Program-made: the position numbers and the translations under genes
Assembly (NCBI GenBank): GCA_944548615.1
Contig: OX155974.1
Location: forward strand, 868,001-932,000
Direction of reading: 5' to 3'
DNA: 64,000 nt
From: Micropterix aruncella
Lineage: Eukaryota; Arthropoda; Insecta; Lepidoptera; Micropterigidae
Shown here: one piece after another, positions 52,750 through 63,970 of the stretch
How the letters are laid out: the number at the start of each line of letters is the position of its first letter
Position numbering within the stretch: position 1 is the first letter of the stretch
Notes under the pieces: model-generated
Told to the model about the DNA's origin: nothing
The model's database searches: none
The model's input: the letters and a program-made list of their open reading frames with translations, nothing else

Positions 52750-53445
52750 CGAAGAAACGCCATCGGTCCCATTCATGCTGTATCTGTAAACTCAATATGT
52801 ATATTCTTAAAGCAAAACATCTCTGGACTACAAAATTTTACGAAAATTCCATAGAATATACTGTCAAATTGCTATTACCTTGGTAAGTAGCCATATTTAA
52901 TATAATACTACCAATTTATTAACTTAATATCCTTATTTTTAGAAACATTATATTTACATTTAGGTACTCCGCGTCGTATAACACCCCTCTCCTGCTCATT
53001 ATATTATTTCAACTAAGATAGAATAAATGATTTATATCCGATAATAAAATAGGTTAAACAAGTAACCACTGTTCGATAAAAACTAGGTTTCTGACTTACA
53101 ATCCATAATAAACACACACACTTAAATCTAGGTAAATTTAAAGGCATTAGAATTATCAATAAATGCATTTGACTGTTCCGTATAAATAATATAATAAACA
53201 TACACACTTAAATCTAGGTTTTTAAGCAATTAGAATCATATCAGTAAATGCATTTGATTGTTCCGTATTGGCTGTTCGTAGATAAATAAAAATTTACAAA
53301 AAGTAACTAAAAAATAAAATGCATAGATACAATAGAATATACTACCTACTGGAGATCGCGTTGTTCGATTTCATCTAAAAAAGTGTTCGTGCTCCACCGA
53401 TGCATTATATTCTGCTTGCTTAGAAGACGAAGAGTACTCATCAAA
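52750..53445. other. Non-coding outer part of the left arm
   Basis: Mirrors 57075-57830. Contains a 110-bp tandem duplication (ACACTTAAATCTAGG at about 53118 and 53206) not seen in the same form in the other arm. Short frames near the outer end of both arms (51915-52223 and 58387-58593) are similar to each other but carry no recognised domain. Confidence 0.5.
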
Positions 53446-53448
53446 GGT

Positions 53449-54561
53449 CTACCACCGACCGTTGCTTATCGATTGTTTAATATCTTTCAATTGGCATTTG
53501 GCAGCAGTCATGTGCTTCTTATGTTGAATTTTCCAACCAAATGCATGCTTGCATATTGTACAAACAAAGGGCTTAATTTTTCGATGTATTACATTTATAT
53601 GCCCGATTAAGTGCGACTTTTGGGTAAAAGCTCCGTTACATTCCGCACAACTATACTTAATTCTGAGATGGACTGAGTTTATATGGACCTTTAAAACTCC
53701 ACGCCTTGCAAAACTGCGATTGCATTTGTCACACGTGAAAAGCCTCAATTTCCGGTGGACAGAATTGACATGTCGAATTAAATTACCACTCCTAAAGAAA
53801 GCACGTTTGCATTCCTTACATTCAAATTCCTTCATTTTTCTATGAACGCCATCGATGTGCCGTTTAAAGCTTGTTTGATTTGGAAATTCTTTGTTGCATA
53901 AATCACACGTGAATACATTCAACTGCCGGTGAGTGAAATTTAGATGCTGTAGTAAGTAGTTGCGATCAGAAAAGACTTTCTTACACTGCTGACACGCATG
54001 CTTTAGTTTGCGATGGATCGATTGGACGTGTGCTTTCAAATGATATCTATATGAAAATGCCCTGTCACACTGTTCACACCTATGTTTCTTAAATTTCCTA
54101 TGCACTATATCAACATGCTGAATTAGTTTAAATCTACTACTTGATTGATATCTACATTTGACACAAATATATTTCTTCCCATTTGCCCTAATACAGTCTT
54201 TGCAAAATAGCACAATTTCTTTGTTATGCTTGCATGCTCCCATTGGCACGCTGCTGTCTAGATGGCGATCGCAGACAACGCATGTGAATTTATCAAATTT
54301 CGTTAACAAAACTTTGACCTCTTTCATCACGCTTTCTTCGGGTTTTATGAAAGCCACTGCCTCTTCTTCAAATTCCGGAATATTTTCTTCCATATAAGAA
54401 GAGTTTGGTTGTTCCTCTTTGAAGCAAATATCGCTTTCTAGTTTCAACGTTTCACTGTATTTATTGTCAGAGCAACTTGGCATCCTGTCTTCGACATCGG
54501 ACTCTAATTCTATCTTCACTTCAATGTCTGCATGATTTTCATCATTTTCCTGCCTTTCCAT
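53449..54561 (-). CDS. C2H2 zinc-finger protein, copy B (370 aa)
   Basis: Same organisation as copy A: acidic N-terminus, atypical Cys/His cluster, then eight C2H2 fingers ending FVCTICKHAFGWKIQHKKH and a basic tail. It lacks the two extra fingers of A. Contact positions differ from A and C, for example SDRNYLLQH in finger 3, PNQTSFKRH in finger 4 and FRSGNLIRH in finger 5. Single exon; ATG in CCATGG. A TATATATA stretch lies about 30 bp upstream. Confidence 0.9.
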   Translation of the reverse strand: MERQENDENHADIEVKIELESDVEDRMPSCSDNKYSETLKLESDICFKEEQPNSSYMEENIPEFEEEAVAFIKPEESVMKEVKVLLTKFDKFTCVVCDRHLDSSVPMGACKHNKEIVLFCKDCIRANGKKYICVKCRYQSSSRFKLIQHVDIVHRKFKKHRCEQCDRAFSYRYHLKAHVQSIHRKLKHACQQCKKVFSDRNYLLQHLNFTHRQLNVFTCDLCNKEFPNQTSFKRHIDGVHRKMKEFECKECKRAFFRSGNLIRHVNSVHRKLRLFTCDKCNRSFARRGVLKVHINSVHLRIKYSCAECNGAFTQKSHLIGHINVIHRKIKPFVCTICKHAFGWKIQHKKHMTAAKCQLKDIKQSISNGRW

Positions 54562-55005
54562 GGTGAATATTTATACTTTTTATTATATATAGAGGTAAAA
54601 CAAAGCGGAAAACTGCAGAAACTTACACGATCTACACCGTAAACATTATGTGATTATTTTGACGTTTCGTGTTTAATATTGCCACATATTGGAATATAAA
54701 ATTCAATATTTATACAAGTTGTTTTTACTGCACGGGCATTTTTTAGTGGGTTAATCAGTACAACAAACTAAGCAACTTTGGAAAAAAAAGTAAAAAAAAA
54801 GGATTTTTTTTAAAAATATTGTTTAGTGTTTTTTAGTGTATTTAAACAGTTATGATCACTATGCAATATCTAGCAGTAAGTAAAATGTCGCTAATATTGT
54901 TTATTTACGATATAATACCTACCGCTAGACGGCGCAGCGCGCTCAAATTTTTCTTAAACCTTTGTCTAATAGTCAACTTCTTCAAACTTTCAAATTAAAA
55001 TAAAA

Positions 55006-55544
55006 ACAAAAATCATTTTTTTTTAAATCCTGAGGTTTTTCCTAATTTTTTTATCAAAAGTTGCTTATTTCGTTGTACTGATTAACCCACTAAAAATGCC
55101 TGTGCAGTAAAAACAACCTGTAGGTATATTAGTCTTAGTTGGTACTGTAGGTATATCTAGCTATTTCATAATGGGTTTGGGAAAGGGTTTTTTTTTTCCT
55201 AAAAGTAGGTACAATATGTCCCGCCCGACCACACATATTCAGTGTGGGAAGTATTTTTTGTGTTGCAGGCATGTAGGTGAACGACCGCTTAGCAATCGAA
55301 AATACTTCAATATCGCCCAGCCAACTTTATTGTTGTTTCGTTTTGAGGCATAAGGGCGTCTCTTTCTGATGCGAGGCGCAACGCACGACAAACTTCAGAT
55401 CTTTGATTTGTATTCATATCATCTGATGATCAAATTCGATTCATGATCGAATATAAAATATTATTATCTATTCTGATATGTCGTCATATACAGTAAATTT
55501 CAATATAAAAAAAATAAATTTTTAATTTGAAAGTTTGAAAAAGT
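55006..55544. other. Central spacer between the zinc-finger arms
   Basis: Holds a partial inverted copy of the 54710-54790 flank (55060-55135) and an inverted copy of 6790-7035 (about 55265-55490, with AAAATACTTCAATATCGCCC). It would contain the divergent promoters of B and C at its edges. Confidence 0.6.
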
Positions 55545-55964
55545 TGACTGTTAGATAAAGGTTTGAGAAAAAATTGAGCGCGCTGCGCCGTCTATCGGTA
55601 GGTATTATATCGTAAATAAACAATATTAGTCACATTTTACTTACCGCTAGATAGCGCATCGTGATCATAGCTTTTTACATGATTAAAAACACAAAACGTT
55701 GATTTTCAAATAAAAAACATTTTCGTTTTTTTTTTACTTTTTTTCAAAAGTTGCTTACTTTGTTGTACTGATTCACCCACTCTAAAAAAGAACTTGCAGT
55801 AAAAACAACTTGCCCAAATATTGAATTTTATATTCCAATATGTGGCAATACTAAACACGAAACGTCAAAATAATCACATCTGTTTACGGTGTAGATCGTG
55901 TAGGTTTCTGCAGTTTTCCGCTTTATTTTACCTCTATATATAATAAAAAGTATAAGTATTCACC

Positions 55965-57074
55965 ATGGAAAGGCAGAAAAATGATGAAACTAATGCAGAC
56001 ATTAAAGTGGAGATAGAATTAGAGTCCGATGTCGAAGACAGGATGCCAAGTTGCTCTGACAATAAATACAGTGAAACGTTGAAACCAAGCGATATTTGCT
56101 ACAAAGAAGAGCAACCAAACTCTTCTTATATGGAAGCAAATATTCCGGAATTTGAAGAAGAGGCGGTGGCTTTCATAAAACCCGAAGGAAGCGTGATGAA
56201 AGAGGTCAAAGTATTGTTAACGAAATTTAATAAATTCACATGCGTTGTCTGCGATCGTTATCTAGACAGAAGCATGCCAATGGGAGCATGTAAGCATAAC
56301 AAAGAAATTGTGTTAGTTTGCAAAGATTGTATTAAGCCAAATGGGAAGAAATATATGTGTGTCAAATGTAACTATGGATTGAGTAGTAGATTCCGGCTGA
56401 TTGAGCATGTCAATATAGTCCATGGGAAATTTAAGAAATATACGTGTGAACAGTGTGACAGGGCATTTTCATATAGATATAATTTGAAAACACACGTCCA
56501 ATCGATACATCGCAAACTAAAGCATGCGTGTCAGCAGTGTAAGAAAGTCTTTTCTAATCGCAGCAACTTATATGCGCATGTAAATTTCACTCACCGGCAG
56601 TTGAATGTATTCACGTGTGATTTATGCGACAAAGAATTTCCAAATCGAACGCTATTTAAAGAGCACATCGATGGCGTTCATAGAAAAATGAAGGAATTTG
56701 AATGTAAGGAATGCAAACGCGCTTTCTTTAAGAGTGTTGATTTAATTAGACATGTCAATTCTGTCCACCGGAAATTGAAGCCTTTCGCGTGCGACAAATG
56801 CAATCGCAGTTTTGCATTGCGTGCAGATTTAAAGAAACATTTAAACTCAGTCCATCTCAGAATGAAGTATAGTTGTGCGGAATGTAACGGAGCTTTCACC
56901 CAAAAGTCGAACTTAATCGGACATATAAATGTAATACATCGAAAAATCAAGCCCTTTGTTTGTACAATATGCAAGCATTCATTTGGTCGGAAAAATGATC
57001 ATAAAAAGCACATGACTGCTGCCAAATGTCAAATGAAAGATATTAAACTATCTAAAAGCAACGGTCGGCGGTAG
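55965..57074 (+). CDS. C2H2 zinc-finger protein, copy C (369 aa)
   Basis: Starts MERQKNDETNADIKVEIELE. Eight C2H2 fingers with HRKxK linkers as in B. Contact helices differ: SNRSNLYAH (finger 3), PNRTLFKEH (finger 4), FKSVDLIRH (finger 5), ALRADLKKH (finger 6). Divergently transcribed from copy B with mirrored promoters (AGGTAAAATAAAGCGG and CTATATATAATAAAAAG). No stops or frameshifts. Confidence 0.9.
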   Translation: MERQKNDETNADIKVEIELESDVEDRMPSCSDNKYSETLKPSDICYKEEQPNSSYMEANIPEFEEEAVAFIKPEGSVMKEVKVLLTKFNKFTCVVCDRYLDRSMPMGACKHNKEIVLVCKDCIKPNGKKYMCVKCNYGLSSRFRLIEHVNIVHGKFKKYTCEQCDRAFSYRYNLKTHVQSIHRKLKHACQQCKKVFSNRSNLYAHVNFTHRQLNVFTCDLCDKEFPNRTLFKEHIDGVHRKMKEFECKECKRAFFKSVDLIRHVNSVHRKLKPFACDKCNRSFALRADLKKHLNSVHLRMKYSCAECNGAFTQKSNLIGHINVIHRKIKPFVCTICKHSFGRKNDHKKHMTAAKCQMKDIKLSKSNGRR

Positions 57075-57179
57075 ACCTTTGATGAGTACTCTTCGTCTTC
57101 TAAGCAAGCAGAACATAGTGCATCGGTGGAGCACAAACACTTTTTTAGATGAAATCGAACAATGCGATCTCCAGTAGGT

Positions 57180-57188
57180 AGTATATTA

Positions 57189-57219
<31 letters not shown>

Positions 57220-57330
57220 GAATTAATTACTATGAAACATTGATTAGCTTATAAAAATAACAAGAACCGAATGGCAAACCCATATTGTATGTATGCATTT
57301 TATTTTTCAGTTACTTTTTGGTGATTTTTT
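57180..57330. repeat. TTTA microsatellite insertion in the right arm
   Basis: About eight TTTA units (57190-57220) followed by some 70 bp are absent from the left arm and from copy A at the matching place. Confidence 0.7.
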
Positions 57331-58768
57331 TAAATCTACGAACAGCCAATACGGAACAATCAAATGCTTCTATATGATATGATTCCAATTACTTAAAAAC
57401 CTAGATTTAAGTGTGTATGTTTATTATATTTATACGGAACTGTCCAATGCATTTATTGATAATTCTAATGCCTTTAAAATTACCTAGATTTAAGTGTGTG
57501 AGTTTATTATGAATTATAAGTCAGAAACCTACTTTTTATCGAATAGTGGTTGCTTGTTTAACTTATTTTATTTTCGGATATAAATCATTTATTGTATCCT
57601 AGTTGAAATAATATAATGAGCAGGAGAGGGTCTGTTACGACGCGGAGAAAATGTAAATATTTTGTTTTTAAAAATAAGGATATTAAATCTAATAAATTTG
57701 TAATATTATATTAAATATGCATACTTACCAAGGTAATAGCAATTTGACAGTATATTCTATGGAATTTTGGTAAAATTTTGTAGTCCAGAGATGTTTTGCT
57801 GTAAGAATGTACATATTGAGTTTACAGATACAGCATCAATGGGACCGATGGCGTTTCTTCGGGAATTAAAACTGAAATTAGTTCAAGCGAATGATATAGA
57901 GCAATGCGTTAGAGCGGAATACGAAAGTAACGATCGTCTATCAAAACTACCTCTCGAACCGTCCGAATAAATTTGAATACATTTCGTGCGGTGTAAGATC
58001 GTTACGTTTAATAGTTATAAGTTATAGGATAAGTTTAATGGTTATGTTATAAGATATAGGTATAAGATCCATAGTGTTTTAATATTATGTCGTTTGGTTC
58101 AATATTATTAGTGTTTTATTCCACTTACCCCTTAATTACAGAAGGTGTTGATTTCTGCAATATGTTATAGTAGTTATTAGTGTAATAAAAAATGTTATTA
58201 TTAATATAAAATTTAACTTCTGCTACCATTCTGTGGTTTAATTTCATATCAAAATCTTGTCATTTGCCAGCTAATAATTCCAATTTCGTCTGCTGCTCAG
58301 TTCAACGAATGGAGTTCAAAACGGCAGATATAATGAGTTATATCTAGGATATGTCTTTCTATCCGTTTCATAATTTTTAATACGTTTTGAGGGTATTAAT
58401 GAACAGTTTCGGTGACATGACATTCCATGATATTACGGACCTCGTTTGGTCGTCTAATAACTACTTGGATGGTCTTAGATGGTCATCTATTGGATCTACA
58501 TCTAATTGGATGGTCATCATCATACTTGGTGTATTAGTAGAAAGAGTAGAACCTACGTTTTGGGAAAAAATATTAAGTATATTGCAACAGTAATGTTAGA
58601 ATAGTAGGTAAGACTAAATATAACTTGGAGACCGATGTCTCAATACCGTCTCCTAAGAGGCGTGTTGTACTCATAATAATGTTTCTTCTCCTTTACTGAT
58701 TCTATCACGTGACATCGACGTTTAAATTATTCACCTTGAAAAATAAGAGTTAGTCGTGCCTCCGTTAA

Positions 58769-59290
58769 ATAATCATTACTTTTGAATACTATTGAGACAG
58801 GTAGGTACCGACAATTTGTGGTTAAGCTATACGAAATGTAAGACAAAACATAACCTCAAAATGTATCTAGAAGTACATTTTGAGTCTCTGAAAACGACTT
58901 CTCTATATCCGCTTTGATTAGTTTTGGTAATTTTTTTAGCAAAGTATATGAATAGGTAACGAGAATTAATGACAAAATGAACGCGATTTTTAGACTCTTT
59001 CAGCAACTAGTCAAAGTTCACAACCGATTGGTGTCGCCGAACGGTGCGCAAACCGTCCAGTAGCGTCGGGCCATGCAATCCCACCATGGGTCCACCAGCT
59101 GTGAGACCTGAGACACGAGAGTCTTACACGGGGTAGCCTTTCGCACGTGGAGGCTTCTGAATAGGAGCTAAATCTTGAGGGGAACTGATCGCAGAAAATA
59201 AGGATGTTATGGCCCAAGCTGCACGAAACCATTCGCTACCCAATATAATCAATTAGACCTTGATTAAAAGCCATTCGTAATCAATTTTAT
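58769..59290 (-). repeat. Duplicated flank block (partner 39560-40093) with repeat F piece
   Basis: Inverted copy of 39560-40093, including the GTGTCGCCGAACGGTGCGCA part of repeat F. It begins directly at the right TTAA of the zinc-finger unit. Confidence 0.85.
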
Positions 59291-59329
59291 TATAGACGAC
59301 CAAATAAATTGCTATTAGTTGCAAATAAA

Positions 59330-60530
59330 TTGCTAACATATGTATAGCTCAATCGTATGTAACATATGTAGGTATAACATATGTATAACATATGTAACTG
59401 GCGACATGTAATATATGTATAGCTCAATAGTATGATGTGATTATATGAAAGGACTTTCGCAAATACCGAACCACCCATACTTCAGTATTTTCTTCATACC
59501 GAACACCGAACACGGGACTGAAATACCAAACAGTTCGGTAAAAAACCAAACACCTGGCAAGCCTGGCTGTGACCGACCCTGAACAACTGGGTCTTCGTGG
59601 CCAACTCGAACACGGCCTATTATCTCACATTTTTCTTAATCATAAAAAGCCATTCGTTATCAATGTTATTATAGATGGCTAAATAAATCGCTATAGTTTG
59701 ACCGTCAATGCTATCAACGCCACCTGCATTTCTCCAGCGTAGAAGGGTTGCCAAATTATACCTACTATGTAGTTTAGCAACCGAATATGCTAGGTATGGG
59801 TGGTTGCTGGTATGGGTGGTTGGATAGCTAATGGGCCCTTGCTGAGTTGGCCACGAAGACCCATTCTGTTCAGCTTTGGTCACACTCACGGGTCAACACC
59901 CATCCGGCGGCCTCCACGCATGAAGTGCGAGCCCGGGCAGGACTCTGGCCTTAGGGCTAATTTCCCCTAGGAATCAACCTTCAGGTGCTCCTGGATGGTC
60001 TGCGCACCGTGCGGCGTAAGCCAATCGACTGTGCACTCTGACTAACAGTCGAGGGAGTCTGGAAGCAGTAGGTACTGTTTCCTATAGAGCGGAGGTGGTT
60101 GCGGACTTTACGGCGACTGCTCTTGAAACGTTCTGGGGGAACAGCCGGGCAAAGGATGCCGTGGTCCGCGATAGATTCGGTACACACCGTTTCACCGCTT
60201 CGTAAGGGAGAGGACCGCGCAAGCGACCTCGAACTCGGAACCAATCGAGAGACTGGAGTAATCTGGTCGCATTTGGAAGTAATGGTAAACCTGCTGGGTA
60301 GCACTCCTGGCTATCTCGCGGTTAAGGCGTTGGCCTCTTACGGGCTTGTGACGTAGCTAGATGGTGGACTGTTCTGTCCCCAAGTCTTCTACGTTCACTC
60401 CAGGGAGATAGAACGACTAATCGTTAAAACTTCCTGAGGTGACCGGCTCACCCGCTGTAGTCGACAATCCAAGTTGATGTCTGCGGTAGGGAGACCGAAC
60501 GCCGGTCCCCGCACCTCAGCCACCGCTTAC
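59330..60530 (+). repeat. Duplicated block (partner 37740-38790) with repeat F, copy F6
   Basis: Collinear with 37740-38790, but with an ACATATGTA-rich stretch at the left and a fuller repeat F. The palindrome of 38421 is absent; after CTTGAAACG the sequence is deleted to TTCTGGGGGAACAGCC. TMX2 and SINE sequences do not follow here. Confidence 0.8.
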
Positions 60531-60539
60531 ATTTAGCTC

Positions 60540-61030
60540 AATCCCCAAACTGTAGGTATACTAATTTTCATTGCGATCAGTTAAACGGCGTAGAAGTTGA
60601 TGTGCTGCAGAGTCATCTAGTGGCGACTTACGACAAAGCGGAAAGCGTGAAAATATTATCTGTTCTCAAATGCCAATGTATACCAATTTTTATGGCGATT
60701 GGTTCAACAGTTTAGAAGTTGATGCGTTGCAGCTCCGTCTAGTGGCGAGTTTCAACAAAGCATATAGAATAAAAACCTTCTAAATGAAAAAATACATATA
60801 TGTGACAACTTTCATGGTGATCGGTCAAACGGTGTCAAAGTCTATGAAGCGCAGACAGATATTATATCAATATCCACTTTGCTTTCCCAGCTGAGGAAAA
60901 GTATTATGAACGCACTTCTGGCTGTGCGTGCGTGCGTGCGTGCTTGCTTGTGTACGTGTGTGTGTGTATGTGTGTGCATTCCTCCACAAGAGCGCCCAAA
61001 CGCTTCACTGATGCCCTGTTGGGCCGAAAT
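60540..61030 (-). repeat. Diverged tandem repeat-R units and (GT)n microsatellite
   Basis: About three units carrying TCTAGTGGCGA (60625, 60738 and a decayed third), roughly 115-137 bp apart, then GTGCGTGC/TGTGTG microsatellite (60918-60975) and the AGCGCCCAAACGCTT block shared with 4663-4690. Confidence 0.7.
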
Positions 61031-61269
61031 CATGTTTAATAAAATCACAAAGAATAGGTACATACGCTTAGAACAAAATTGAATTCAAAGCAACGTCTAG
61101 AGTCCCAAGGGTTGGTATATGGCCACTACTCCGCCGAAGCATATATTTAAACATTTAAGAAATTTGCTAACCTCCACCCGGGCATAACTCTTTCCCTTGC
61201 ACCCTATCCCCGCATCGCCCTGCCGCTCGAGAGTGCGCTACTGTTCTAACTCGGTATACTGTGTCTTAG

Positions 61270-61540
61270 GTATGTGGTGCCGAAGCCCCGCGACCAGTGC
61301 TCGAAGGGCGAGCAGCTGATCGTGACGTTTGCGGCCGGCTACATTGCGGGCGTGTTCTGCGCCATCGTCTCTCACCCCGCCGACACCGTTGTGTCTAAGC
61401 TGAACCAGGACAGCACAGCCACTGTTGGCTCCATTGTGGGCAAACTGGGCTTCGCGGGCGTGTGGAAGGGGCTCATGCCGAGGATCGTGATGATTGGAAC
61501 GCTCACAGCCCTGCAGTGGTTCATCTATGACGCCGTCAAG
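61270..61540 (+). CDS. Mitochondrial phosphate carrier exon, second copy (intact)
   Basis: 271 nt with acceptor GTGTCTTAG and donor GTCAAG|GTACAAG. Reads VVPKPRDQCSKGEQLIVTFA, SHPADTVVSKLNQDSTATVG and [20 protein letters not shown]. About six differences from 13582-13852; this copy has the conserved Tyr, Gln and Thr. Intron flanks are duplicated too (61150-61269 matches 13870-13990 inverted). No other carrier exon is recognised downstream to 64000. Confidence 0.85.
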
Positions 61541-61599
61541 GTACAAGCCAATTTAAAAAAAAATAGAAAAGAGAAATAGGCATAGTTCTGCGCTGCAAT

Positions 61600-62930
61600 G
61601 TAAAATTTCTCGACCCCAGGCTGGTATAACGATATGTGATCGCTCTTTCGGCCATGGGTCGAGCGTAGAAGACTTTAGGACGATACAAACCTACCGTCCA
61701 GAGATTCCACGAACCCGTCTGAGGCCAACGTCTTACGGCGGTGCAACGGGAAAGGTACCCAACGGGCAGCCTCACCCTCTGACTGCCGGTTTTGGTAGGA
61801 TATCTCTGTCTGGAATTAACCACCAGGATACCTCCAACCTCCCGACTTGTCACCTACTAGACTAGTTATCGACTACAGCGGGCGAGCCCGTCCCCTCCGG
61901 AAGTTTTAAGTATTGGTTGTTCTATCTCCTTGGAGTGAGCGCAGAAGACTTGGACAAAACAGTCCACCGTCAAGCTCCGCCACAAACCCGTAAGAGGCCA
62001 ACGCCTTAACCGCGAGATAGCCAGGAGTGTTACCCAGCGGGCTTACACTCACGCGCTTACTTCCAATTGCGACCAGATTACTCCAGTCTCTCGATTGGAT
62101 ACGAGTTCCAGGTCGCTTGCGCGGTCCTCTCCCTTACGAAGCGGTGAAACGGTGTATACCGAATCTATCGCGGACCACAGCATCCTTTGCCCGGCTGTTC
62201 ACCCAGGATCGGGTAGCCGATGGTCGTTTCAAGAGCAGTCGCCGTAAGGTCCGCAACCACCCCCGCTCTATAGGAAACAGTACTGCTTCCAGACTCCCCC
62301 GACTGTTAGTCAGAGTGCACAATCGGTTGGCTTATGCCGCACGGTGCGCAGACCGTCCAGGAGCGCCAGACGGTTAATTCCTAGGGGAACCTAACCCTAA
62401 GGCCAGAGTCCTACCCAGGCTCGCACTTCATGCGTGGAGGCCGTCGGATAGGTGTTGACCCGTGAGTATGACCAACTCTGAACAGAATGGGTCTTCGTGG
62501 CCAATTCAGCAAGGGCCCAATAACTCCCGACTGGTCACCTGTCCGAAGTCGCTTGCGCGGCCTCTACCTGCCGTATATTCAGCGGTGATTCAGTTTGAAC
62601 TGCCGCGGACCAAAGGTATCTTTTGCCTGGTTCTGAATTCAGGAGCTGATAGCCTAATGGTCACCACCATAATCCACCCCCACCGCTTAGGAGACAGTAT
62701 ATTTCCATAGTCTCCAGACTCGTCAGCGAGTGCACAACCAATTGGCATCGCCGAACGGTGCGCAAACCGCCCAGTAGCGCCGGGAGGCAACCCCCCAGGA
62801 GAGACTGATCAACCGGCCGTGAGGCCTCAGACACGGTATTCTTAACCGGGGTAGCCTTCCGCATGAGGAGGCTACTGCGTGCCGACACTCGCGCCCTTAC
62901 TTCCAGTTGCAACCAGATTATTTTGTACGA
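61600..62930 (-). repeat. GC-rich repeat F, copy F7 (fullest)
   Basis: Inverted counterpart of 12620-13565. Around 61617-61645 it has the single-armed CCAGGCTGGTATAACGATAT that is palindromic in F1; at 62195-62225 it has the single-armed form of the 38421 palindrome. Confidence 0.8.
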
Positions 62931-63029
62931 TTTGTACGATTGCACAAGCATCATGCTTACCACTTTATTTTATGTACGGTTGCTATCATATACCTACCAC
63001 TCGTATAAAAATATAAACGTGATGGAACA

Positions 63030-63480
63030 CTTCAGAATCCGTGGTAAGATACTGGCGTGGATGCAAGACTTTCTAGCTGGTAGGACGTTCACAGTGAGAG
63101 ATGGACAATGTCATTCTGAACCACATAAAGTCCTCAGTGGAGTCCCCCAAGGTTCAGTGCTGGGTCCTATTGCATTTGGTATATTCCTGACTGACCTAAA
63201 AGCAATTATGGAATTAGATTTTGCTCTATTTGCCGACGTCACCAAGTTTTTCGCAAATCCACTCATAGCTCACCAGAACATCCACGACAGCCTTAACTTT
63301 ACAGTGGATTAGACCAATGAATGGCTGCTTTCTCTCAATGCAGATAAATGCACTGTCCTACATATCGGATTTCGAAATCCACTGCTAGCATATTATACGA
63401 TTGAGGGGAAAAAAGTACAGCCAGTTATGACCCAGAAAGACCTCGGCATCACTATCTCCTGGGAAAGTTGTCTCAAAAGT
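63030..63480 (+). pseudogene. LINE reverse transcriptase fragment, sister of 8836-9127
   Basis: Reads KILAWMQDFLAGRTFTVRDG, GVPQGSVLGPIAFGIFLTDL, then FADVTKFF (second Asp of the catalytic pair lost), a stop after NFTVD, then WLLSLNADKCTVLHIGF and QKDLGITIS. Inactive. Confidence 0.85.
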
Positions 63481-63879
63481 CTCATGCTGGGGCCACACTA
63501 ACGGTAAACGTCAATGCCCATCATTGCGATAAATATCTATCTATCTATCTAGTTAATTATTACCGCGTTTAATTGAGTGGCCACACTTGAACGGTCAAAG
63601 GCAATGTCCATTCTTGTTGACAATAAAATTGGCATTAATGTTCTTTGTTTTTTTCTGAATATTCTGATTTTGGAGATGTTTTCGGTTTAAAAAGTACCTC
63701 ATTTAAACAACAGTAGTTAATTTTGCTACTGACTGCTATTATTAGGTACTTACCACTATTTTTGATCTATGGTTGCTATCACATACCACTCGTAGGCATA
63801 GATGTAGTATAATAAATCTATGCTCGTAGGTCCACTGTTTCTTATGCAAACCAGTTTAGGCTCGATTGCGTTTCTTTGT
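63481..63879. other. Unassigned stretch with ATCT microsatellite
   Basis: Short (ATCT)n near 63527-63550, otherwise nothing recognised. Confidence 0.4.
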
Positions 63880-63970
63880 GAACTAAAATTAGTTCGTGTG
63901 AACGAGACAGGGCAATACGCTAGAGCGGAATGTGAAATGAGCGGTTGTCACTTTTTCGCATTAAATAAGC
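63880..63970 (+). repeat. Interspersed repeat, partner of 8743-8835
   Basis: AGTTCGTGTGAACGAGACAG and following bases match the reverse complement of 8743-8835. Related, more diverged copies lie in both arms of the zinc-finger unit (52680-52750, 57830-57960). Confidence 0.75.

Larger units (their letters stand above)
51846..58768. mobile_element. TTAA-bounded 6.9-kb inverted-repeat unit with two zinc-finger genes
   Basis: TTAA at 51846-51849 and 58765-58768 encloses a unit whose ends are exact inverts (CGGAGGCACGACTAACTC...). The arms, 51850-55005 and 55545-58764, are inverted copies along their full length with small indels. The centre (55006-55544) holds a sequence also found, inverted, at 6790-7035. 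Each arm carries a C2H2 gene (B and C) transcribed outward from the centre. TTAA duplication suggests piggyBac-type insertion, but no transposase is inside. Confidence 0.75.

Noticed and set aside
57767..58593. Short frames in the outer zinc-finger arms, with similar frames on the opposite strand at 51915-52223
   Set aside because: Similarity between arms reflects the inverted duplication. The frames differ in length, and one overlaps a dispersed non-coding repeat also at 63880.
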